Of a stretch of 64,000 nt of DNA, positions 33,492 to 41,906 are shown piece by piece. How positions within the stretch are numbered: position 1 is the first letter of the stretch; each line of letters opens with the position of its first letter. Under the pieces are notes generated by a model that made no database searches, was not told the origin of the DNA, and saw only the letters and a program-made list of their open reading frames with translations. The stretch comes from a virus. The stretch is taken from the IMG/VR virus record IMGVR_UViG_3300019487_000018, positions 62,001-126,000 of that record; one strand, given 5' to 3'. Made by a program: the position numbers and the translations under genes.

Positions 33492-34955
33492 ATGCCTGAT
33501 ATCTCTCTTGCATATACTTTGAATGAAAATGGTCTGGCGTTGTTAATCAACGACACGCCAACACATTCATCCGTTACGGCAGGTGTTGCTGATCCAACAG
33601 TCACCGGATTTTCAACCGAACAAGGTGCGATTTACCTGCGCACAGATGGCACCTTGTACATCAAAACTGGCGCATTGGACACGGATTGGTCTATCGCTGC
33701 GACGGAAGATTTCGTTGCTGCCGGTTTTCAGCCTTTAGATTCCGACCTAACAGCGTTAGCAAGCACGGTTACGACCGGCCTGTATACGATCACCGGTGTC
33801 GGAACATCAGCAACTCGATCTCTTGTTCAACCAGCTGCCGGCATCACAATCACCAATCCAGATGGTGTTGCTGGCAACCCGACGTTTGCACTCGCAAATG
33901 ATTTGGCTGCATTGGAAGGTTTGGCCGGAACTGGACTTGCCGTTCGGATCGCTCTTAATACGTGGACCCAACGAACAATTCAAGGAACAACGAACAGAAT
34001 CTCTGTGTCAGACGGCAACGGTGTTGCAGCTGATCCGGCAATTGACATTGCTGCAACCTACGTTGGACAAGCATCAATTACAACACTTGGTACGATTACA
34101 ACCGGCGTGTGGAATGGTACAACAATAGCAATTGCCAACGGTGGTACAGGACAAACAACGCAAACAGCGGCCTTTGACGCGTTAGCGCCAACAACAACGA
34201 AGGGCGATTTGATTGTTCATGATGGTGTTGATAACGTTCGTCAAGCGGTCGGAACCAACAACTTTGTTTTGACTGCCGACTCATCAACAGGCACGGGCAT
34301 TAAGTGGGCAGCTGTTGCTGGTACGGTTTTGCAACTGTATCACGAAAATCCCGTCACGCCGACAGCAAGTACAGTTGGTGGCAACAACTCAGTTGCAATT
34401 GGACAAGGACAAACAGCATCTGGTCAAGACAGCATTGTTGTGGGTGGAGCCAACAATACAGCTTCAGCTACGTATTCGTTTGCTCAAGGCAATCGTGCCG
34501 TAGCAAGCAGTTACGGACAAGCATCCCAAGCAAGTGGACGCTTCACGGCAGATGGGGATGCTCAAACGTCCGTGCTTGTTCTACGAACACAAACAATCAA
34601 TACTGCAACAGTCACTGAAATGTTTCTAGATGGGGTAGGTGGTACACAACGAATGGTACTCCCGAACGATACAACCTGGGGATTTCGAATTCTTGTTGCT
34701 GCTCGTGAAACGGGTGCTGACAACTTCTCTGCAATTTACTCATTTGTTGGAGGTATTGATAGAAATGCATCTGCGGCATCAACGGCAATTGTTGGCACAG
34801 TCAGCAAGACTGTCGTTGCTGAAGATGACGTTGATTGGGATTGCAACGTTAACGCTGATACAACTAACGGATCGCTGCGTATTCAAGTTACGGGTGAAGT
34901 AGGAGATGACATCAACTGGGTAGCTCGAGTTGAACGGGTGGAGGTAACAGGCTAA
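33492..34955 (+). CDS. Tail fibre with YadA-like head repeats
   Basis: A 487-residue protein with ATG 33492 two bases after the previous stop. Residues 112-170 carry the module PAAGITITNPDGVAGNPT followed by FALANDLAALEGLAGTG, shared with the fibres at 36907 and 46669. Around residue 215 is IANGGTGQTTQTAAFDAL, a motif very common in fibres. Residues 290-350 show YadA/Hep-Hag head repeats (NNSVAIGQGQTASGQDS, ATYSFAQGNRAVASS), which form trimeric left-handed beta-rolls in adhesins. The C-terminal 130 residues form a beta domain with WGFRILVAARETGADNFSA, similar to the end of the 43200 protein. Trimeric adhesin in the host-range cluster. Confidence 0.7.
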   Translation: MPDISLAYTLNENGLALLINDTPTHSSVTAGVADPTVTGFSTEQGAIYLRTDGTLYIKTGALDTDWSIAATEDFVAAGFQPLDSDLTALASTVTTGLYTITGVGTSATRSLVQPAAGITITNPDGVAGNPTFALANDLAALEGLAGTGLAVRIALNTWTQRTIQGTTNRISVSDGNGVAADPAIDIAATYVGQASITTLGTITTGVWNGTTIAIANGGTGQTTQTAAFDALAPTTTKGDLIVHDGVDNVRQAVGTNNFVLTADSSTGTGIKWAAVAGTVLQLYHENPVTPTASTVGGNNSVAIGQGQTASGQDSIVVGGANNTASATYSFAQGNRAVASSYGQASQASGRFTADGDAQTSVLVLRTQTINTATVTEMFLDGVGGTQRMVLPNDTTWGFRILVAARETGADNFSAIYSFVGGIDRNASAASTAIVGTVSKTVVAEDDVDWDCNVNADTTNGSLRIQVTGEVGDDINWVARVERVEVTG

Positions 34956-35116
34956 TGGAACTTCTCACACGAGCACAAGCCATTAAACTTGATCTACCAA
35001 AGTATTTCACTGGAAAACCGTGTAAATATGTTTGTGGTTTACACTGTTGGGCTAACTTACAGTTACTGGACAAGTCTGCTAATGGAAGTAAGCACGACAC
35101 ATATCAAGCAGACTAG
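34955..35116 (+). pseudogene. Remnant of an endonuclease VII/HNH gene start
   Basis: A 53-residue frame starting in the stop codon of the fibre gene. Its first 24 residues, LLTRAQAIKLDLPKYFTGKPC, shortened here to KLDLPKYFTGKPCK, match the N-terminal motif of phage HNH/endonuclease VII proteins, where G-K-P-C-K is followed by a zinc-binding G-H. Here that continuation is lost and the frame ends after 53 residues. It lies between two fibre genes, where insertion of such elements is common. The next fibre gene begins right after it and appears to have lost its start codon. Confidence 0.45.
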
Positions 35117-35188
35117 TAAGGGAGAACTACCATCGATTTCGATTTTAGTACGGAAACAATCACTCCTACCACAGGTACGACATTAACA

Positions 35189-36904
35189 TTGTCGGCCATT
35201 GGTTCCGTCGTGATTCCTTTTGGTGCAACGGGCGATCGTCCGGGCGTGCCGGGCGCTGGTCACACTCGATACAATACAACTCTAGATACTTTGGAGTTTT
35301 ATAACGTCACCGCCACCGCATGGCAAATCGCTGGTAATACCGAAACGAATGGTATTGGTGGCCTAACAACAACCGGTGTGGTTGTTCGGACAGGTACTGG
35401 TACGTACACAACTCGAACAATTGCCGGTACAGCAAACCAGATTACATTAACGAATGGTTATGGTGTTGCGGCTGCGCCAACAGTATCAGTACCATCTACA
35501 TTTATCGCGCCTGGTACGGTTCAAGCCACAGGCAGCTTCATTGCAGCTACTGCAACCAACTCGTACACCTCAACTACAGGCACAGCAATAACATTACATC
35601 CAGGAGCTGCTGCTACAGCAACGTCTGTTGGAAACACTTTAACGTTGACTGGTGGAGCTGGTGGTGGCACATCTGGCGCCGGTGGTGCACTTACACTTAA
35701 TGGAGGTGTCCCAACTTCTGGTGCTGGAGGAGCAATCACGATCGCAGCTGCAGCAGGCGTCGGTGGCAATAACGTCGGTGGCAACTTGTCGTTAACTTCT
35801 GGCAATTCCGTCGGTTCGGGTACAGGCTCAACTGTTACGGTTACGTCAGGTGCTGGTGGTTCAACGGGAGTTGGTGGAGCAATCTCTATCACGTCAGGTG
35901 CTGGTGGAAGCACATCCGGTTCAAGTGGTGCTATTACAATTCTGACGGGAACAGTGACAAGTGGAACACCAGGCACTCTTACATTGCAAACTTCGAATGC
36001 GACTGGTACAAACCAAAATGGTAGCAACGTAATTGTTACAGCTGGCACTGGTACAGGCAATGGTACAAACGGTTATGTTGACATGAGTGCAACAATTAAT
36101 AGTTTGTTGCTTCCAACTGGTACAACAGCACAACGCCCAGGTACAGCTACAGCCGGTATGATCCGTCATAATACCAGCACGAACATTCCTGAAATCTTCC
36201 ACAGCAGTGAGTGGGTTGAAATTGGTATGGATGGTGCTCGTGGATTTGGTATGTTGTGGGACGACTTTATCAAAGATGTTCTCAATGGTACGACGTGGGA
36301 AGTTACACTTTCGGGTACTGGTGCAACGGTTGATAGTGTTTCAACGGGGGTTAACTCAACCGACTCGGCACTTGGTGTAATGCAACTTGAAACAGGAACG
36401 ACAACAACTGGTCGTGCAGCTGTTGGTTCAAGTAATGTCGGACTTGCTTTTGGATTCGGCTATCACTATCTAGAAATGCGAGTAATGTTCCCAACACTAT
36501 CAACCGCAGCGCAAGAATATGATGGTTACGCGGGTTTTATGGACATGTTTGGAGCAAGTGGTAACGGTACCGACGGTGCGTATTTTCACTATGATAGAAA
36601 CAACTCGACGAACTGGCGAATTCGTGTCATTGGTGGTGGCACATCATCCGTAACAAGCACTTCGACAGCTGTTACTGCAGGGCAGTGGTATCGTTTGGGT
36701 ATTGAAGTAAATGCAGCGGGTACAACCGTTGATTTCTATATCAATGGTGTTAATGTTGGTCAACACACGGGCGGTAACATTCCAACTGCTGGTGAATTCT
36801 TTGGACTTGGATGGAAAATTGAAAAACAAGCTGGTACAACGAACAGAACAATGCTAGTCGATTACATTAAATATGCATATCGATTAACCAATGCAAGGAC
36901 ATAA
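35189..36904 (+). CDS. Gly-rich tail fibre with lectin-like C-terminus
   Basis: At least 571 residues from TTG 35189, the first conventional start. The frame is open from 35120. Upstream codons encode TIDFDFSTETITPTTG just behind a GGGAG site (35120-35124). The real protein therefore probably starts near 35126-35132, where no ATG, GTG or TTG exists. Residues 100-300 are a Gly-rich repeat array (GGAGGGTSGAGGALTLNGG, TSGAGGSTGVGGAISITSG) likely to form a stiff beta-helix or polyglycine II shaft. The C-terminal 220 residues are a jelly-roll like domain (GFGYHYLEMRVMFP, TTVDFYINGVNVGQH, VDYIKYAYRLTN) resembling concanavalin-type lectins. Probably a receptor-binding fibre. Confidence 0.65.
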   Translation: MSAIGSVVIPFGATGDRPGVPGAGHTRYNTTLDTLEFYNVTATAWQIAGNTETNGIGGLTTTGVVVRTGTGTYTTRTIAGTANQITLTNGYGVAAAPTVSVPSTFIAPGTVQATGSFIAATATNSYTSTTGTAITLHPGAAATATSVGNTLTLTGGAGGGTSGAGGALTLNGGVPTSGAGGAITIAAAAGVGGNNVGGNLSLTSGNSVGSGTGSTVTVTSGAGGSTGVGGAISITSGAGGSTSGSSGAITILTGTVTSGTPGTLTLQTSNATGTNQNGSNVIVTAGTGTGNGTNGYVDMSATINSLLLPTGTTAQRPGTATAGMIRHNTSTNIPEIFHSSEWVEIGMDGARGFGMLWDDFIKDVLNGTTWEVTLSGTGATVDSVSTGVNSTDSALGVMQLETGTTTTGRAAVGSSNVGLAFGFGYHYLEMRVMFPTLSTAAQEYDGYAGFMDMFGASGNGTDGAYFHYDRNNSTNWRIRVIGGGTSSVTSTSTAVTAGQWYRLGIEVNAAGTTVDFYINGVNVGQHTGGNIPTAGEFFGLGWKIEKQAGTTNRTMLVDYIKYAYRLTNART

Positions 36905-36906
36905 TA

Positions 36907-39900
36907 GTGGATTCCGGCTACACACTAACACTAGACGAACTTAAGGAATACAATATTCGTCTCGTAAATGAAATTTACGAAGAAACGATTAACGGAGGAT
37001 TTAGTTACGATAGTAATATCTATGCTTCATCAGAAGATGCACGCGACGATATTGACAATGCTATCGTTAATGCACTTACTCGTCGTGTTCAGGATGAACA
37101 ATTTGATCCAGGATTTGTGTGGTATACAGCAGCCGGCACAGCTGTTACTTTTACAGCTGATGAGATTATTGAGCTTGGTGATACGCTGCGACAGTTTCTT
37201 GCAGCCGCTAAAAGCAACGCACAGGATCATATTGATGCAATTAATGCATTTAGTGTGTATCAAGACTTGGCTGATTACGACATCACAACCGGCTGGCCAA
37301 CCAACACAACGATGTGGACGCCTGAAACATTTGTTGCGTTAAGTTCTCCAAGCGTACAAGACTCTGATGCTGATCTGGACGCAATCGCAGGGTTGTCAAC
37401 TACAGGTATTATTGCGAGGACAGGGCCTGGCACAGCAACGACTAGAACAATAACACAACCAGCTGCTGGTATTACAGTAACTGACGGCGACGGTGTTGCT
37501 GGAAATCCAACTTTGGCTTTGGCAAACGATCTTGCTGCTTTAGAAGGTTTTGGAAGCACCGGTTTTGCAGTACGTATTGCCAGCGATAGTTGGGCTCAAC
37601 GGACAATCACCGGCGCCACGGGTCAGATTACGTTAACATTTGGTAATGGTGTAGCTGCTAACCCTCTTATTCAAATTGCATCTAATCCAACATTGCCTGG
37701 CAACCAATATGTAATTCTGCCAGGTGGAAGTACGGCAAATCGTCCTTCCACACCATCCGGAGCAATGGCACGGTACAACGCCGAGTTGCATATTTTCGAA
37801 GGCTATATTGCTGGTAGTACAAACGATTGGCTTGATCTTACAAAGCAAGGAACTGTTACGTCCGTTGACGTAACAGGCAGTACAGGGCTGACGCCTTCTG
37901 GTGGTCCGATCACAACTTCCGGATCAATCACACTAACACTTGATACTGGTCTTCAGAATCTTGCAACATTTGCGTCAACAGGTCTTGTTGTTGCAACTGG
38001 CACAGATACATGGACGGCACGATCTCTTGCGTCTGGAGCAGGAATCAATATAACAAACGCTGACGGCGTAAGTGGTAACCCAACAATTTCAAGTACAATT
38101 ACTCAATATACAGACGAATTGGCACAAGATGCGATAGGAACTATTTTGACAGATAGTTCATCGATTGATTTCACATATGATGATGGTGCACCAAGTATTA
38201 CAGCTACCGTTATCGACAACACTTCAACACAAAGAGTCGAAGTGGTAAAAAATAGTGGTGCTGTTGTCGGAACACGCAAACAACTGAATTTTGTTGAAGG
38301 CAGTAATATTACTTTAACGATTGCTGACGATACAGGCAACGATCAAGTTGATATTACTATTGCATCGTCAGGTGGTGGAGGCGGAGCTCCTGCAGACGCA
38401 ACGTACGTTACATTAACTACAAATGCGACTCTTACTAATGAACGTGTACTAACAGGCACAATAAACCAGATTGATATTACAGATAATGGTGCTGGAAATA
38501 CTGTTGTTCTTTCCTTACCATCAATCTTAGTTGCACCAGGAAGCGTTCAAGCAACAACTAATTTTATTGCAGGAACAGCAACAGACTCGTTCACAACAAC
38601 GACTGGTACAAATTTAACTATCCACCCTGGTGCAGCATCGAACGCAACAGCTGTTGGAAACACTTTAACCGTAAGCGGAGGTCCTGGTGGTGGGACTTCA
38701 GGTGCAGGTGGTGCTGTTACCATTCAAGGTGGTATAGCAACAAGTGGTGCAGGTGGTGCTGTTACCATCGCGGGTCGAGTCGGCGTTGGCACAAATCAAG
38801 ATGGTGGAAATGTTTCAATCACCGCTGGTAATCCAACTGGTACGGGCACAGCTGGAGCAGTTACAATCTCGTCTGGAGCACTCCAGGGTGCTGGAACGCC
38901 TGGTAATATTAACATATTAGCTGGCAATGGTAACGGCAGTACAACCGGTGGACAGATTCTTATTCGTGGTGGTTCTGGTGGAACGTCAGGTAATGGTGCA
39001 CAAGTAACTGTTACAGGAGGACTTGGTGGTTCTACATCCGGTAACGGTGGTTCTGTTCTTATCCAGGGCGGACAAACATTTGGAGGTGCTGGAGGCGTCG
39101 TAACCGTTCAAGGCAACAATGGTGTTGGCACAAATCAAGCAGGTGGTGGTGTAACTATTAAAGGAGGATCCGCAACTGGTTCTGGTGCTGCTGGATTAAC
39201 TCGAGTTGTTGGTGCTACAGGCGCAACAAATGAAACGCCTGGTGCTGTCTCAATTGAAGGCGGTCCTGCTCAGGGAAGTTCTTTGGGTGGTCAAGTTGTT
39301 ATTATTGGTGGTACGGCTGCTGGTGTAGGAGCTGGAGGTCAAGTCAGTATTTCTGGTGGTACAGGAGGTAGTACCAGTGGTGTTGGCGGTGAAGTTTTGA
39401 TTCGTGGAGGACTTCCAGTTTCCGGTGCCGGTGGACCTGTTAACATCACTGGTCGTGATGGTGTTGGTACGAACCAAAATGGCGGTGCAATTACACTAAC
39501 AGGTGGTGCTGCAACTGGTTCTGGATCCGGTGGTAATATAAGCTTTATAGCTGGACCTTCACCATCAGGCACAGATGGATCAATCATCTTCACTACAGAT
39601 GGTACCGAACGATTTGAAATTCGTGGTAATGGCGGATGGGAAGTTGGTGGTTTACAAGGCACCTCCGGGCAAGTTTTAACGTCAAACGGTGCAAACACCC
39701 CACCAACATGGTCAACTATGATCTTCACCCGAGGAGGTACGGTTTTATCTCCATCGGTTGCTAATATAATAGTATGGAGAGCGCCGTTTGCGTGTACGGT
39801 AACAAATGTTCGTGGTTATCGAGTAGGCGGAACAGGTGCGACCATTAACGCTCGAAGGAATGGTACCAGTAACCATCTTTCATCCGCGCTTTCGGTAACT

Positions 39901-40038
39901 TCAACGGATACGTGGATGGACGGTGGTGCTGTGCAAAATACCGCCTATGTTGCTGGAGACAAGATGGAGATTATGATCGCTAGTGTTAGCGGTTCACCAG
40001 CGCAAGTAGCGGTCCAAGTAGACTTAACCAGACCGTAA
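36907..40038 (+). CDS. Large Gly-rich tail fibre
   Basis: A 1043-residue protein starting with GTG 36907, seven bases after AAGGA. Residues 1-130 are helical and resemble the DUF4376 tail-associated domain (NGGFSYDSNIYASSEDARDD, IELGDTLRQFLAAAKSNA). Residues 178-240 hold PAAGITVTDGDGVAGNPT and LALANDLAALEGFGSTG, the shared fibre module. Residues 560-880 are a long Gly-rich array of about 20-residue units (GGPGGGTSGAGGAVTIQGG and many variants). The last 130 residues form a compact beta domain (APFACTVTNVRGYRVGGTG). It is the last gene of the plus-strand fibre cluster, meeting the minus-strand block six bases later. Confidence 0.7.
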   Translation: MDSGYTLTLDELKEYNIRLVNEIYEETINGGFSYDSNIYASSEDARDDIDNAIVNALTRRVQDEQFDPGFVWYTAAGTAVTFTADEIIELGDTLRQFLAAAKSNAQDHIDAINAFSVYQDLADYDITTGWPTNTTMWTPETFVALSSPSVQDSDADLDAIAGLSTTGIIARTGPGTATTRTITQPAAGITVTDGDGVAGNPTLALANDLAALEGFGSTGFAVRIASDSWAQRTITGATGQITLTFGNGVAANPLIQIASNPTLPGNQYVILPGGSTANRPSTPSGAMARYNAELHIFEGYIAGSTNDWLDLTKQGTVTSVDVTGSTGLTPSGGPITTSGSITLTLDTGLQNLATFASTGLVVATGTDTWTARSLASGAGINITNADGVSGNPTISSTITQYTDELAQDAIGTILTDSSSIDFTYDDGAPSITATVIDNTSTQRVEVVKNSGAVVGTRKQLNFVEGSNITLTIADDTGNDQVDITIASSGGGGGAPADATYVTLTTNATLTNERVLTGTINQIDITDNGAGNTVVLSLPSILVAPGSVQATTNFIAGTATDSFTTTTGTNLTIHPGAASNATAVGNTLTVSGGPGGGTSGAGGAVTIQGGIATSGAGGAVTIAGRVGVGTNQDGGNVSITAGNPTGTGTAGAVTISSGALQGAGTPGNINILAGNGNGSTTGGQILIRGGSGGTSGNGAQVTVTGGLGGSTSGNGGSVLIQGGQTFGGAGGVVTVQGNNGVGTNQAGGGVTIKGGSATGSGAAGLTRVVGATGATNETPGAVSIEGGPAQGSSLGGQVVIIGGTAAGVGAGGQVSISGGTGGSTSGVGGEVLIRGGLPVSGAGGPVNITGRDGVGTNQNGGAITLTGGAATGSGSGGNISFIAGPSPSGTDGSIIFTTDGTERFEIRGNGGWEVGGLQGTSGQVLTSNGANTPPTWSTMIFTRGGTVLSPSVANIIVWRAPFACTVTNVRGYRVGGTGATINARRNGTSNHLSSALSVTSTDTWMDGGAVQNTAYVAGDKMEIMIASVSGSPAQVAVQVDLTRP

Positions 40039-40043
40039 TACGA

Positions 40044-40145
40044 TTACAACTCGTCTTGAATCCAAGAAACGAACGAAGCAGTGGCTGCAGGTGCAGGATA
40101 TGGAACTAAATCCTCATCAAACCACGCTTCAATTATCAAATACAT
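40044..40145 (-). CDS. Micro-ORF, 33 residues
   Basis: Read leftwards from ATG 40145 with a very strong AAAGGAGAT site at the correct distance. The product begins MYLIIEAWFDEDLVPYP and ends WIQDEL. The core IEAWF is identical to the last five residues of the neighbouring 40177-40941 protein. The DNA around it (AATTGAAGCxTGGTTT) is repeated 40 bases apart. It may be a genuine small protein or the tail piece of a former longer gene. The ribosome site argues for translation. Confidence 0.4.
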   Translation of the reverse strand: MYLIIEAWFDEDLVPYPAPAATASFVSWIQDEL

Positions 40146-40176
40146 TACTGATCTCCTTTGTTACAAAACAATCGTT

Positions 40177-40941
40177 CTAAAACCAAGCTTCAATTCTAAC
40201 ATCTGGAAACAACCCCTCGCCCCCACTTTGATCTACTAAGTAGAGAGTTGGTTTCTCCTTCCCTTCGGGTGGAGGTATAATACCGCGAAGCGTTAATAAA
40301 TACACACAGGCTCCACCATCTTCTGGTGGAACATCCCACTCGCTGTTATAAGGTCCTATGGTTGGAGCAAGTTTCCAACCGATGCCGCCAACAAAGCGCG
40401 GCGTGGCCCCGTCCGTTACCGTTTGTACAACTGTGAATCCGGTATTTTCCGTAACTGTAGTATTCGCCCCAGCACCTTGGAAAACAACAGAAACTAATAA
40501 CTCATCTTTGAACAGAGTTGTCTCGGTAGTACTATCATACGGGCCCACTTGAGTCGTGTAGGTAGCGACGCCTTCTTGGTCCAGGAATCCGTCTATCACC
40601 TCTAAAAAGAATAAGGTGAGGCTCATATCGTTTGGGGGGTCTGTAAGCGTAACCGTTACAGTGTGACCAGACCCCCCGACACCGTTTTCGCAAATAAAGA
40701 TTCTAGCTTGTGGATCAGAAGTTGGACCGTACGAAGCTTGTGTTCCAATCGTGGTATAAGTGTTGCCCTTGCTGTCCACAATCGATTCAAAATTCGCGAC
40801 TGATGGGGTTGGTCGATCCCAAGTGATAGCAGCGATAAAGGTGCTACCAGAGACATTAGTCGTTACGGCAGCAGTTGTAACAGAATCGTTACTACTAGGC
40901 GCAATGCCCTCACTAGACGCTCCAGCAACAGGGGCCGTCAT
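40177..40941 (-). CDS. Beta-sandwich adhesin-like protein
   Basis: A 254-residue protein read leftwards from ATG 40941, six bases after the stop of the hydroxylase-like gene. It has an all-beta composition with few Lys and many Thr, Val and Gly. The layout GSTFIAAITWDRPTPS, SLTLFFLEVIDG, ELLVSVVFQGAGANTTVTEN and GFTVVQTV resembles the second domain of the protein at 30811-32181, so the two may be related adhesin domains. The C-terminal part is Pro/Gly-rich and ends in PDVRIEAWF. It is the last full gene of the minus-strand operon. Probably a virion surface protein; binding partner unknown. Confidence 0.55.
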   Translation of the reverse strand: MTAPVAGASSEGIAPSSNDSVTTAAVTTNVSGSTFIAAITWDRPTPSVANFESIVDSKGNTYTTIGTQASYGPTSDPQARIFICENGVGGSGHTVTVTLTDPPNDMSLTLFFLEVIDGFLDQEGVATYTTQVGPYDSTTETTLFKDELLVSVVFQGAGANTTVTENTGFTVVQTVTDGATPRFVGGIGWKLAPTIGPYNSEWDVPPEDGGACVYLLTLRGIIPPPEGKEKPTLYLVDQSGGEGLFPDVRIEAWF

Positions 40942-40944
40942 GAT

Positions 40945-41367
40945 TTACTCAACCACATTATAATGAAGGTGGATTCTATCCACTGGTGCAAGATGTACAA
41001 CCTCGTGTAGCCTTAGAAAATCAACTTCATAGAGCCAGCCTTGCTCCATGTGTACTTCCACACCGTCGTCCGGCCAGCACATCTTAACGTCCGGATGAGT
41101 GATTAAAGGTATGTGAAACCGCTTACCTAAATTCGGTGTGTTCCCCCAGAGATCAATGTGGGGAGGGATTCCTTGGTAAGGGGGGAGTTTTCGCAAACAA
41201 ATAAACGTAACCTTGCCTGGAGGTTCCAATGTTTTAATAAAAGGAAGCAGCCAGTCCGGTTTAGCCACCCAACCATTGGTGCCTTTGGTGTCAACAAAAT
41301 TAACTGTTGGCAATAAGGACAGTGGTCCACTGATATCGATCGGTCTGATTTTACGATAGCACTTCAT
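40945..41367 (-). CDS. Aspartyl/asparaginyl beta-hydroxylase-like protein
   Basis: A 140-residue protein in an ATGA overlap with the upstream gene. The iron site of the 2-oxoglutarate family is visible: H70-x-D72 in PPHIDLWG, H121 in RLHEVVH, and R131 in DRIHLHYN for the co-substrate. KRFHIPLITHPD and MEQGWLYEVDFLRLHEVV also match the aspartyl/asparaginyl beta-hydroxylase family, which oxidises side chains in target proteins. The protein is short but covers the double-stranded beta-helix core. Lying between two probable adhesin genes, it might modify a tail protein or act on the host; the target is unknown. Confidence 0.65.
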   Translation of the reverse strand: MKCYRKIRPIDISGPLSLLPTVNFVDTKGTNGWVAKPDWLLPFIKTLEPPGKVTFICLRKLPPYQGIPPHIDLWGNTPNLGKRFHIPLITHPDVKMCWPDDGVEVHMEQGWLYEVDFLRLHEVVHLAPVDRIHLHYNVVE

Positions 41368-41906
41368 CGGACCTCCGACGGCACCAAAGCCTTTAACTCC
41401 TCCACATCTTGAGCTGCATCGATACGCGGATCATTTACAAATTTTCGCAATTTTTTCCGAATGGCATCTATGTCTTCGGCGGCCTTGGTATCCCCTATTG
41501 CTGTAGCATCAACCCACTCGCGGTCGAGAGTTAGTAATTTTTCTCCATTAAGATGACGTAGTACTGCACGATGCAATTCACAAGCTTTTTTCATGTTGTG
41601 TTTAATGGCACCTCCCACGTCCTCCAGAGCATTACGGTAGTCTCGTTCTTTTCCAAACATTTCGTGTTGTTCTTGATTTAATCGTCGCCAGCTAATCGTA
41701 GCTTTTCCGTCCTGCTGCCAATGACGAGACGCTCTTGCTACCTCGTATTCAATATTCACATCACTCGCATCGCGCGAATAAAAACCGTCCTTGTCTGGTC
41801 CAACCCAAGGACCTCCTGGATTTCCAGGAGCTCGCATTTTGGTCTGAAAAGCCATATGAGCGACGGAGCCATCAGAAAGAGAAATTGCAATGTAAACCTC
41901 AGACAT
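41364..41906 (-). CDS. Hypothetical tail-cassette protein, 180 residues
   Basis: Read leftwards from ATG 41906 with GGGGAGG upstream. The first 60 residues form a beta hairpin region (VYIAISLSDGSVAHMAFQTK) followed by GGPWVGPDKDGFYSRDASD. The rest is helical with many charged residues (ISWRRLNQEQHEMFGKERDY, ending ELKALVPSEVR). This arrangement, a small beta domain plus coiled helices next to fibre genes, recalls fibre assembly chaperones, but I do not recognise a named family. It overlaps its neighbours on both sides by four to eight bases, so the minus-strand block is one tightly coupled operon. Confidence 0.5.
   Translation of the reverse strand: MSEVYIAISLSDGSVAHMAFQTKMRAPGNPGGPWVGPDKDGFYSRDASDVNIEYEVARASRHWQQDGKATISWRRLNQEQHEMFGKERDYRNALEDVGGAIKHNMKKACELHRAVLRHLNGEKLLTLDREWVDATAIGDTKAAEDIDAIRKKLRKFVNDPRIDAAQDVEELKALVPSEVR

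Noticed and set aside
35640-39540. Tandem DNA repeats that could suggest a CRISPR-like or satellite array
   Set aside because: The repeats are in frame, vary at the DNA level and encode Gly-rich fibre units. There are no constant repeats with unique spacers.
40295-40302. An AATAAATA box on the plus strand at about 40.3 kb
   Set aside because: It lies inside a minus-strand gene and no plus-strand gene follows.
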